This document shows, one piece after another, positions 8,314 through 15,024 of a stretch of 44,463 nucleotides of DNA. How positions within the stretch are numbered: position 1 is the stretch's first letter; each line of letters begins with the position of its first letter. This DNA comes from Candidatus Woesearchaeota archaeon (GTDB lineage: Archaea; Nanobdellota; Nanobdellia; SCGC-AAA011-G17; GW2011-AR20), in NCBI GenBank assembly GCA_018302465.1, contig JAGVZQ010000018.1, positions 1 through 44,463 on the forward strand. The letters run 5' to 3'. The position numbers and the translations under genes were made by a program. Under the pieces are notes generated by a model. It was not told where the DNA came from and did no database searches. It saw only the letters and a program-made list of their open reading frames with translations.

Positions 8314-8375
8314 CTCATCGGTAGAGTACTTCCTCGGCATGGAAGGGGTAGCGGGTTCAATTCCCGCAGGGTCCA
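8304..8375 (+). tRNA. tRNA-Ala (GGC) with C at position 33
   Basis: The gene is 72 bases long with no intron. Acceptor GGGCCCT/AGGGTCC contains the G3:T70 wobble pair that marks alanine tRNAs, and the discriminator is A. The D arm is GCTC-ATCGGTA-GAGT, the anticodon stem CTTCC/GGAAG, and the loop TCGGCAT gives anticodon GGC. Position 33 is C (base 8335) instead of the near-universal T. Its 5' end overlaps the last codons of the LAGLIDADG ORF on the same strand. CCA is not encoded. Confidence 0.92.
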
Positions 8376-8537
8376 TATCAAAAAAGGCACTAAAGCTACC
8401 ATTATCTAAAAGGTTTGAAAAAAAGTTAATTTCTCTGCCTTAGAGATTGTAAAACTAGTAGAAAGAGAAGGTAAGACCTAGTATGAAAAAATTATAATCC
8501 AAAACCTTAAAAAACAACTCTTCTTTTAACATTTATT

Positions 8538-8804
8538 GCAGACTAGATTGGCGGGTTAGCCCCTCGTTGTTGCCACAAACGGGCTTTATGGTGGAATCGA
8601 ATCCCAGAGAGAGGTAGATGTAATGTCATAAGCCTCAGTCGTACCATTGACCCTCTGTCCTGTTTGGTTGGTATGATAAGAAATCAGGTCAGGGCAGGAA
8701 TGCAGCAGCCTTAACTTATTATATCGGCGCTTGCAGGTTAACAGAGGATAGGAAAAACTGAGACAAACTTATGATATATCATTTATCCATCTCTGGGTGT
8801 CTGC
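8538..8804 (+). ncRNA. Signal recognition particle 7S RNA
   Basis: The helix 8 / domain IV signature is at about 8687-8710: GTCAGG, a GGAA tetraloop, then AGCAGCC, the site bound by SRP54. The 5' GCAGAC (8538-8543) pairs with the 3' GTCTGC (8799-8804), forming archaeal helix 1. The 5' part resembles the Alu domain. At roughly 267 bases it is slightly short for archaeal SRP RNA. Ends are estimated from helix 1. Its partners SRP54 (40826) and FtsY (43227) are also encoded in this window. Confidence 0.9.
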
Positions 8805-8830
8805 ATCTTATTAAATAAAAAAAGAAAAAA

Positions 8831-10072
8831 TTAGAAGCTTTTTTCTGTTAGTATCTTGACATTGCTTTCTCCAGGTCTTACTCTAGAGTCCATTGCAACT
8901 AGATATTTCAGGTTACTTTTCTCAGCCCCTAGTACTAAATTCCTATCAACATATCCATCAAATACTACAGCATAAGCATTCTTTAAATTTCTTATAGTTC
9001 CTCCTAATTCACTAGTTGGAACTTTTCCAAGAATCGCTAATTTCTCATCAAGAATAAAAGCTCCTCTTGTTCCAACTAAGTCATCAAGTAGCTGCTTAAA
9101 TTTTTTTGTCTCTTCTGGTTGAGCAGCAGAAGGTCTGCTTACCTCAGGCTTTCTTGGAACACTTAAACTGCTGGTTGAACTCCTTTTGTCTTGAACCATT
9201 ATGGGTTGAAGTCTTGGGGCTATCCTATCTCCAAGAACCCCCATCTCCATTTTAAACTGCTCAATTGTAATTCTGCTTCTCAATGCCTTATGAATCTCCT
9301 TCTTTGTAATTTCTTCAACTTCTTTTCCATCAGGAGCCTTTACAACATAGTCCAGCTCAACGCCTGAGTCTATAAGCCCTTTAATAATAAGGTCCCCCCC
9401 TCTATCTCCATCAACGAAAGCAACCAGTACTTTCTTAGATCCTAGAACCTTTATACTTGCTGGAGCGCTTGTTCCATTAACTGCTATAATATTCTTGATT
9501 CCATGTTTTAACAGATTCAGAACATCCGCTCTTCCCTCTACAAGTATAACTTCCTCGCTTTCCTCCACTGCAGGCCCAGCAGCTAATCTGTCTGGCCCAT
9601 ATTCCACAACTTCCATCATTCTCACAGAATGCTCTACTAAATCAGTTAATTCTTGAGAATCCGGCAATACACTAGAGGTTAGTTCTCTTAAAAGCTCTTT
9701 AGCTCTTTCTATGACGAAATTTCTCTTAGAAATCCTAACATCTTCTATTTTCTCAACTCTTACTTTAGAATTACATGGTCCAATTCTTTGTATCGTTTCC
9801 AAAGCAGCTGCAATAACAGCTGTCTCTGCTTTATCTAAGTTACTTGGTATTATAATAGCACCATTTGTTCTTCCATTTCTGGTCTCTAAATTAACTTCAA
9901 TTCTTCCAATTCTTCCACTTCTTTGTAGTTCTCTTAATTCTAGCTCATTTCCTAACAAACCCTCTGTTTGCCCAAATATGGCTCCAACCACATCAGGTTT
10001 TTCCACAACGCCCTCTGCGTTTATGACAGTATGAACTATATATTTTGCTCCTACAGGGCTTATCTTTGCCAT
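8831..10072 (-). CDS. dnaG: Archaeal DnaG-like (TOPRIM) protein
   Basis: The 413 residues match archaeal DnaG, a core exosome-associated protein with weak primase activity. The N-terminal domain (1-165) starts MAKISPVGAKYIVHTVINA. The TOPRIM domain (about 170-260) has ILVEGRADV (catalytic Glu) and VAFVDGDRGGD (metal-binding Asp pair). A linker and a C-terminal domain (about 320-413) follow. A GGAGG Shine-Dalgarno seven bases before the ATG fixes the start. It is transcribed toward the SRP RNA, with the two 3' ends nearly meeting. Confidence 0.95.
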   Translation of the reverse strand: MAKISPVGAKYIVHTVINAEGVVEKPDVVGAIFGQTEGLLGNELELRELQRSGRIGRIEVNLETRNGRTNGAIIIPSNLDKAETAVIAAALETIQRIGPCNSKVRVEKIEDVRISKRNFVIERAKELLRELTSSVLPDSQELTDLVEHSVRMMEVVEYGPDRLAAGPAVEESEEVILVEGRADVLNLLKHGIKNIIAVNGTSAPASIKVLGSKKVLVAFVDGDRGGDLIIKGLIDSGVELDYVVKAPDGKEVEEITKKEIHKALRSRITIEQFKMEMGVLGDRIAPRLQPIMVQDKRSSTSSLSVPRKPEVSRPSAAQPEETKKFKQLLDDLVGTRGAFILDEKLAILGKVPTSELGGTIRNLKNAYAVVFDGYVDRNLVLGAEKSNLKYLVAMDSRVRPGESNVKILTEKSF

Positions 10073-10249
10073 TTGAATTCCTCCTATAAAGCCCTATAAA
10101 CTTAGAAACAAAGCCCGTTTTAACCCCAAATTCCCCTAATAATCAATTTTTCTGCATAATTTGAATTTCAAATTCATTTTTAATTAATTGTGATGAATAA
10201 AGCTTAAATTTGGCTCCGTTTTAGTTTAAAGGTGATTTTTTAATTATAA
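10073..10249. other. dnaG upstream region
   Basis: This part of the 314-base gap between dnaG and the paralogue cluster holds the dnaG ribosome-binding site (GGAGG on the minus strand near 10080-10084) and TTTATAGGG-like boxes. No ORF or stable fold was seen in the rest. Confidence 0.4.
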
Positions 10250-10326
10250 ATTGTTGCCTGGTACACTAACTCTCAAATTCATTGTGCAGCCGTTGGCTTA
10301 CTCCATTGAGTATTCTCATGCCAGGC
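10250..10326 (-). ncRNA. Candidate small structured RNA (H/ACA-like)
   Basis: On the minus strand GCCTGG (10326-10321) pairs with CCAGGC (10261-10256). Inside lie two roughly 10-base unpaired arms, a second helix CTCAA/TTGAG, and an apical AGCC/GGCT hairpin flanked by GA and TGA elements that could form a kink-turn. ACA follows the outer helix after one base (10254-10252). This is the layout of an archaeal H/ACA guide RNA with one pseudouridylation pocket. A minus-strand TATA box ends 22 bases upstream. The target is not identified. Confidence 0.42.
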
Positions 10327-10347
10327 TATATTTATTATAACTACCAT

Positions 10348-10357
10348 CTATATAAAG
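10348..10357 (-). promoter_or_regulatory. TATA box upstream of the candidate small RNA
   Basis: The minus-strand CTTTATATAG is centred about 26 bases before the first base of the candidate RNA helix at 10326. No protein-coding start follows at that distance, so it supports a non-coding transcript. Confidence 0.5.
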
Positions 10358-10386
10358 ATTTCTATGACCACTTAAAAAAAGTGAAA

Positions 10387-10872
10387 TTATTGTAATGCTT
10401 TGAAATATCTCTTAATCTCATCATATAAAGCATATGTCTCAGATCTAAGTTCTTTATGAACATGGTCAAAATGCTGGCTTACAACAATCTTATCAAAGAT
10501 TTCTCTTATAAATTTAGAAACAGGATTCTTTTCCCAGTTCTCTTCATAGTCCTTTTCCACATAGCTCTCAAGATATACAGAAACATCACCATGGACTAGC
10601 TTCTTTTTTTTGATAGTTACTTCCTTAAGATTATTCCCCCTTATAACCACATCAATAATAACCCTAGTATAGTCATCTACCTTTTTCTTTAAATCCCACC
10701 TAATAAGAACAGATTTCCCATCAGCTGCCTCACTATCCTTATATTCTTTTTCAATAAAGTGATATTTCCTCTGAGAAGCCCATTCTTTCATAAGTCTGTA
10801 AGCTTCTCTCAAATTCACAGCTCCAGTTCTGCTTATTGAAATTTCTTTAATAACATAGTATGTTTCTGACAT
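10387..10872 (-). CDS. Lineage-specific protein, tandem paralogue C
   Basis: This 161-residue soluble protein has no recognised family. It shares a pattern with its two upstream neighbours: a YRLMKEW helix followed by an aromatic segment and an acidic turn, then a K-x-D-D-Y strand pair (KKKVDDYTRVIIDVVI), then an ESYVEKDYEENWEKNP segment and a C-terminal helix. The predicted make-up is an alpha/beta domain with alternating charged strands. It has no signal peptide or membrane segment. It is the last of three same-strand paralogues. Confidence 0.72.
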   Translation of the reverse strand: MSETYYVIKEISISRTGAVNLREAYRLMKEWASQRKYHFIEKEYKDSEAADGKSVLIRWDLKKKVDDYTRVIIDVVIRGNNLKEVTIKKKKLVHGDVSVYLESYVEKDYEENWEKNPVSKFIREIFDKIVVSQHFDHVHKELRSETYALYDEIKRYFKALQ

Positions 10873-10902
10873 ATTCTGAATAACATCCTTTAGTTCTTAA
10901 AT

Positions 10903-11400
10903 TTAACCTCTCAGCCCAAATCTTTCTTTTATAAAATCTACAAACTTATAAAGAACAGTATAAAAATCATATTTATAATCATCAAGTCTTTTTCTCATAA
11001 TCAAGTTATAATAAATTTTATCAATAAAGCTGTATTGCTCCCAATCCTTAGTTCCATATTGTATATGCCCTATTATCTTAAGTTCAAAATCTCCTTTGTC
11101 CAGTTTTCTTTTAATGTCCCCTATCTGAACCTCAGTCTCGCTAATCCCCAGAAGTAAAAAAGTAACCTCAATATGATAACTTACATAATTGCTGATTTTA
11201 TGAACTCCTTTCCAGTGTATCTCTAAATTTTTTCTTTCTCCAAATCTTCTTTCAGTATATTTGGTTTCAAGACTTTTTTCATCAGCAAATCCTCTATCTT
11301 CCAACCATAACTTCATAAATTTATACACATTCCCAAAATCAGCAGCGCCCTGAAATCTTATTTTTAGTCCGCCCTTTGGAGTAATATAAAATTTTTCCAT
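10903..11400 (-). CDS. Lineage-specific protein, tandem paralogue B
   Basis: This 165-residue member has the same layout: YKFMKLWLEDRGF, then HKISNYVSYHIEVTFLLLG, then YGTKDWEQYSFIDKIYYNLI. I prefer the ATG at 11400, one base after the upstream stop, because it aligns with the N-terminus of paralogue C (MEKFYI against MSETYYVI). An ATG three codons upstream overlaps the previous stop and is equally possible. No function is recognised. Confidence 0.72.
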   Translation of the reverse strand: MEKFYITPKGGLKIRFQGAADFGNVYKFMKLWLEDRGFADEKSLETKYTERRFGERKNLEIHWKGVHKISNYVSYHIEVTFLLLGISETEVQIGDIKRKLDKGDFELKIIGHIQYGTKDWEQYSFIDKIYYNLIMRKRLDDYKYDFYTVLYKFVDFIKERFGLRG

Positions 11401-11401
11401 T

Positions 11402-11890
11402 TTAATCATGCAGTCCTATAGTCTTCTTTATTTTGCCCATAAGTTCTTTTGCATCTTCTTCCAAATCATCTTCATAACCATCTTTAATTCTCTTTTTGAT
11501 TATGAAATTATTATAAACATGAAACAAGAATCTCGTAAATGGCGTTTTCTGCCAATTGCCCATGTAGTCTAAATCTATATAAACCTCAATCTTTATCTTC
11601 ATTCTTCCAGTATACTTGCTTCCTTTTTTCCTTAACTCTATAATAATAATAAAGACTTCTATATGGTACTCAGCATAATCATCTATTTTTCTGTCTCCAT
11701 AAAGCTTTAGATTAACATCATTCCCCTGTGGCTTAACTTTCTCTGTATTTTCAACTTCGCTAAAAGTATATTGCCTCTTCCCAAACCAGTCTACTATTAC
11801 TTTGTATAAGAGGTCTATATCAAATTCGCCATCTTTTAAAATTAAAAATCCCTTCCCAGGACTAACAGAATCCCTCTTTTCAATAGCCAT
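11402..11890 (-). CDS. Lineage-specific protein, tandem paralogue A
   Basis: The first of the three has 162 residues. It shows VIVDWFGKRQYTF, then DRKIDDYAEYHIEVFIIII, then DLDYMGNWQKTPFTRFLFHVYNNFII. The conserved core (W-x-x-x-R, D/N-Y-x-x-Y/V-x-I-x-V, W-x-x-x-P/S-F) suggests structural rather than obvious catalytic conservation. Stop and start codons of A and B nearly touch, so the set is transcribed together. The function is unknown. Confidence 0.72.
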   Translation of the reverse strand: MAIEKRDSVSPGKGFLILKDGEFDIDLLYKVIVDWFGKRQYTFSEVENTEKVKPQGNDVNLKLYGDRKIDDYAEYHIEVFIIIIELRKKGSKYTGRMKIKIEVYIDLDYMGNWQKTPFTRFLFHVYNNFIIKKRIKDGYEDDLEEDAKELMGKIKKTIGLHD

Positions 11891-11967
11891 AAAATAAAAA
11901 CCATTCCTAAATTAATAAAGGTTTCCTTTCAAGGTTAATATGAAACCCTTAGCTAACATTGATAATC

Positions 11968-11977
11968 CTTAAATATT
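11968..11977 (+). promoter_or_regulatory. TATA box for the HIT gene
   Basis: CTTAAATATT is centred about 24 bases before the ATG at 11997, consistent with a leaderless mRNA. Confidence 0.5.
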
Positions 11978-11996
11978 ATTTAATAAAACTAGGTAT

Positions 11997-12401
11997 ATGG
12001 AAAAATGCATCTTTTGTAAAATCTCAAAAAATGAAATACCTTTTAATAAAATCGGTGAATCAAAAAATTTTATCTCATTCCTTGACCTTAGCCCAAAAAA
12101 TAAAGGGCATGCTTTAATAGTCCCAAAAAAGCATTATATAAATTTAAAAGATTTCCCCGAAAGTCTAGGGAATGAATTAATAAAATTCTCAAAAGAGATT
12201 ATGAATAAAATTTCTAAAGCTACAAAAGCAACAGACTTTAAGTTCTTAATTAATAATGGAGAAAAAGCAGACCAGTTTGTATTTCATGCTCATTTCCATA
12301 TAGTTCCATATTATAACAAGGATGAAGAAACAAAACCTAAAGTTTCAAATGAAGAAAGAAAGAAACTAGCAGAAAAGATAAGCAAAGTAAAAGTTTATTA
12401 A
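11997..12401 (+). CDS. HIT family nucleotide hydrolase/transferase
   Basis: The 134 residues contain the histidine-triad motif HAHFHIV at 97-103, preceded by the substrate-pocket segments DLSPKNKGHALIVPKKHY (about 30-47) and FLINNGEKADQ. CIFC near the N-terminus (residues 4-7) is a zinc-binding feature of the Hint/HinT branch. These enzymes hydrolyse nucleoside phosphoramidates or dinucleoside polyphosphates; the exact substrate cannot be read from sequence. It is a single-gene unit with its own TATA box. Confidence 0.92.
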   Translation: MEKCIFCKISKNEIPFNKIGESKNFISFLDLSPKNKGHALIVPKKHYINLKDFPESLGNELIKFSKEIMNKISKATKATDFKFLINNGEKADQFVFHAHFHIVPYYNKDEETKPKVSNEERKKLAEKISKVKVY

Positions 12402-12422
12402 TTATAAATCTTAAGCTAATTT

Positions 12423-13271
12423 ATGGACTTGTATGAAAAAGAGGTATCAGAGCTTTTAAATCTTTTTAGACGAGCTTCAACTGAGAAAGAAGAAGGATTA
12501 GGTAAAAGTTTTTGTATACAAGCAGTGCATTTGCCAAGTTACAAAGAAGAAGAATTCAATGCAGACAAAAGCAGGTTAATAGGTATTCTTGGACGCCAGA
12601 TTTCAATATTAGATATACTAATGAAGAGAAACAATGTAAGAGTCAACCAATTAGGACGCATTCTAGGTCTAAACGCTAGGCAGATGGAATTATTTTTAAC
12701 CAGTTTTTTGAGAGAAATGAATGAACCAAATTTTAGAAATAATCAATTCAGATTATGTAGTAATAAAAACTATGAGCGCTTACGTAGTGATGCAGAAAGG
12801 TTTTTTAGAACATTGACTAGGATGAAAAGAATGGGAACTGTAGAAAACTCAAAGGTTCCGGAAGAATTAAAAGAAAGTTTAAGGGTTTTCTTAACAGAAG
12901 AATATGGAAGAGATAGAGTGGATAGAGTATGCGCACCCATGAAAGTATTAATTCTCGACCAATCTCGCGAGATTGACGCCATACGCCCCTTGGGAGATCT
13001 GGTAAGATACATGATAAATAACGAAATTGAGCAGTTAAGAGATGTGCCTGAAAGTGAAAGATTATTTGTAGAAGAAAATGTGAGAATATGTAGAAGTCTT
13101 TTGAAAAGCATCCGCCGTGAAGAGTCTGTTGGAACCCAGTTTAAAAACTTAATAAGGAGCTGTTTTGATAGAACAATGATAGTAGAAAGAATAGCAGAAA
13201 TAAACAGCGCAGCCAATCCAAATAAAGGACAAAAATTAACTCCGGACGAAATAGATGCAATGTTTTCTTAG
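12423..13271 (+). CDS. Uncharacterised protein with helix-turn-helix-like segment
   Basis: The 282 residues are predicted mostly helical and rich in Arg and Glu. One segment (VNQLGRILGLNARQMELFLTSF cut short here as VNQLGRILGLNARQ, about residues 77-90) looks like an HTH or winged-helix recognition unit. The rest shows no motif I recognise. A TATA-like AATTATAAAT lies about 20 bases upstream. There is no signal peptide or membrane segment. It may be a DNA- or RNA-associated protein, which is inference. Confidence 0.7.
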   Translation: MDLYEKEVSELLNLFRRASTEKEEGLGKSFCIQAVHLPSYKEEEFNADKSRLIGILGRQISILDILMKRNNVRVNQLGRILGLNARQMELFLTSFLREMNEPNFRNNQFRLCSNKNYERLRSDAERFFRTLTRMKRMGTVENSKVPEELKESLRVFLTEEYGRDRVDRVCAPMKVLILDQSREIDAIRPLGDLVRYMINNEIEQLRDVPESERLFVEENVRICRSLLKSIRREESVGTQFKNLIRSCFDRTMIVERIAEINSAANPNKGQKLTPDEIDAMFS

Positions 13272-13310
13272 CAAAAACCTTTTTAAAACATAATAATGTC
13301 TAATTCTTAG

Positions 13311-13384
13311 GCCTCTGTAGCTTAGCCTGGTAGAGCGTCAGTTTCATGAGCTGAAAGTCGGGTGTTCAAATCACCTCAGAGGCA
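13311..13384 (+). tRNA. tRNA-Met (CAT), elongator type
   Basis: The gene is 74 bases long without an intron. Acceptor GCCTCTG/CAGAGGC, discriminator A, D arm GCTT..GAGC, anticodon stem TCAGT/GCTGA with loop TTCATGA (anticodon CAT), T arm GGGTG-TTCAAAT-CACCT. The anticodon stem lacks the three G:C pairs of an initiator, so it is elongator Met; a tRNA-Ile(CAT) read through C34 agmatidine cannot be excluded. Confidence 0.93.
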
Positions 13385-13406
13385 TTTTTAAAAAATAAAG
13401 AAAAGA

Positions 13407-13813
13407 TTACCTTCTTGTTAAAGTAATCTCAATTGTGCTAACTCTTATCTGTTTCCCTTCTTTGTTTTCAAACTCCTCACTGTCTATTTTTATGTCCTTT
13501 ACATCCACGGTATTCTCTAAAAACCTTTTTGTAGCAACTTCTGCAATATCAACACATCTGGCAATAAACTTGCCTCTGCCTTTAATTATAACTTCTTTAG
13601 CTCCTTGTGTTGTAAACTGCATTACCACACCTGTTACGTAAATTATGTCGGGTAAGAAAACCTACTCCGATTTCACTCTTCCAGAAATAGATTTTTCTAT
13701 TCTCTGTTAAAAGGTTTGTTACCTACGAACACAGTGTAGTCGTCAGCGGTTCCTTGTCTTCCTCCATTTGTACTAGATTCCTCAAGTACATTATCTATGT
13801 TTTCTTCATTCAT
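13407..13813 (-). CDS. alba: Chromatin protein Alba, interrupted by a 62-base insertion
   Basis: Alba is a small dimeric DNA/RNA-binding chromatin protein. Its N-terminal part (13813 to about 13709) starts after a GGAGG Shine-Dalgarno and ends DDYTVFVGNKPF. The rest (about 13646 to 13407) continues with YVTGVVMQFTT, GAKEVIIKGRGKFIARCVDIAEV and RVSTIEITL. In other archaea these join as KPF-MN-YV with no gap. Here about 62 bases with stop codons and a frame shift lie between. Removing them would restore one frame. The gene either contains an intron or is broken. Confidence 0.72.
13647..13708 (-). other. Insertion / putative intron in alba
   Basis: This segment separates the KPF and YVTG parts of Alba and contains in-frame TAG and TGA codons. 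It holds a strong hairpin (CAGA-G-AATAGA / TCTATT-TCTG around AAAA). Its 3' part pairs with exon 1 (GGTAA with TTACC, AAACCT with AGGTTT). I could not draw a canonical 3-4-3 bulge-helix-bulge, so splicing is unproven. Boundaries are uncertain by a few bases. Confidence 0.45.
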
Positions 13814-13841
13814 TTTATGTTACCTCCGTAATCCCATTTCA

Positions 13842-14720
13842 TTAATGAGCATGCTGTAATAATCTAATCTGTTTCCTTTGAATATTAAATCCTATAAGAT
13901 TTTTAAATCTTTTCTTTGATTTTGATATGACAACAAGAGAGTGCTGTTTAAATTTTTTAGATTTATCTGGGGTATAGCCATAATAAGAATGAAAATTAGT
14001 TTGTATTTCTAAAGAGTTAAGTAAACGTTGCACAAACTTAATCAAATTAAAGTCTTTGTTATAAACAGAGAGAGCACCTTTACAGTCAACACATCCTTCA
14101 CTATCAAAAAAGCCCCTCAAGAATGAAGATTTAATATTGGTCTCTGAATCCATCAGTTTGTTTAGGCTAAATTTTGATAAGAGTTTCGCAGCATCTATAG
14201 AATCAATGTAAGCTACCCACTGTAGTTTTCTACTTTTTATATAACTTGGTTTTCTTATATTCCTGCTATAGAATCTAACTTTAAAATTAGACCATTTAGA
14301 AAGGGTTTGCCTAAAAGTTTCTACAAAATCAAGGTCAGTTGCGGATAAAATAACTCTTCTTTGTTTAAGGCTGACATGACCATCCCCGTACACGACACCA
14401 AGAATATAGGCTAAATCAGTATCTAGTACATTGGCTGAGCTTGGCAATTTTTTAGTTCTAAGCATAGCAGATATTTTCACTGCTTTTGGTTGAGTGATCT
14501 TATTCATTTTTCTCATTCTCTCAATATTCTCGTTAGAATTGCACGCCTTAATCCTTGATTCAGAAAAATAATAAGGCTTTCTTCCTTTATTTATCCATCC
14601 TTCAACAGCATTTCTGCTTTTTATATTTAAAATCTTAGAAATCCTCAAACTCCCAAGACCATTCTTTTTTAGTTCCATAGATTTGTTATAATGTTCCAAA
14701 GTATATGCTGTAAAACCCAT
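13842..14720 (-). CDS. LAGLIDADG homing endonuclease-like protein 2
   Basis: The protein has 292 residues. An HTH-like N-terminus (about 20-50; LGSLRISKILNIKSRNAVEG region) is followed by two motifs: LAYILGVVYGDG at 103-114 and FLRGFFDSEG at 200-209. The second motif has Asp-Ser-Glu-Gly in place of Asp-x-Asp-Gly, still acidic. It ends 28 bases before the alba ATG on the same strand and has its own TATA-like TTTATAAA near 14737. It lies outside the alba insertion, so it is free-standing or a displaced intron endonuclease. Confidence 0.82.
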   Translation of the reverse strand: MGFTAYTLEHYNKSMELKKNGLGSLRISKILNIKSRNAVEGWINKGRKPYYFSESRIKACNSNENIERMRKMNKITQPKAVKISAMLRTKKLPSSANVLDTDLAYILGVVYGDGHVSLKQRRVILSATDLDFVETFRQTLSKWSNFKVRFYSRNIRKPSYIKSRKLQWVAYIDSIDAAKLLSKFSLNKLMDSETNIKSSFLRGFFDSEGCVDCKGALSVYNKDFNLIKFVQRLLNSLEIQTNFHSYYGYTPDKSKKFKQHSLVVISKSKKRFKNLIGFNIQRKQIRLLQHAH

Positions 14721-14804
14721 ACAGAAAATAACTAACTTACATTTATAAACTTCACGCGCAAGTTTGTCCCGTTGACTAGTGAGTTGAAAATATACTTTTT
14801 AGAA

Positions 14805-15002
14805 CTACTTTTCTTTCTTGTGTTGCTCTACCATTCTGGTAATATAGCCAGCAATAACATTTCTTAGTTTTTTAGAAGGAAAATCGACAAATTCTGAAGC
14901 AATTTTCTTGTTGCCTTCAAAATCTTCTCCAAATCTGTCTCCATGATCTTTATAAGTCTTAATAGCTACTCTCTTAATCAATGCTGTTTTAATTCTTCCC
15001 AT
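14805..15002 (-). CDS. rps17e: Ribosomal protein eS17
   Basis: This 65-residue small-subunit protein is of normal archaeal length, with the family start MGRIKTALIKRVA and the conserved FEGNKKIASEF and SKKLRNVIAGYITR segments. It lies 22 bases after the Trm11-like methylase stop and probably ends that operon. Confidence 0.94.
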   Translation of the reverse strand: MGRIKTALIKRVAIKTYKDHGDRFGEDFEGNKKIASEFVDFPSKKLRNVIAGYITRMVEQHKKEK

Positions 15003-15024
15003 GCCTTATAAAGCCAAAAATACA

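Noticed and set aside
7245-8375. The tRNA 5' half at 7245 and the 3' part of tRNA-Ala as one intron-split tRNA
   Set aside because: Only five of seven acceptor positions would pair, and tRNA-Ala is complete by itself with perfect pairing.
13407-13813. Alba interruption as a single-base sequencing error
   Set aside because: About 62 extra bases with several stops separate the two parts; no single indel could join them.
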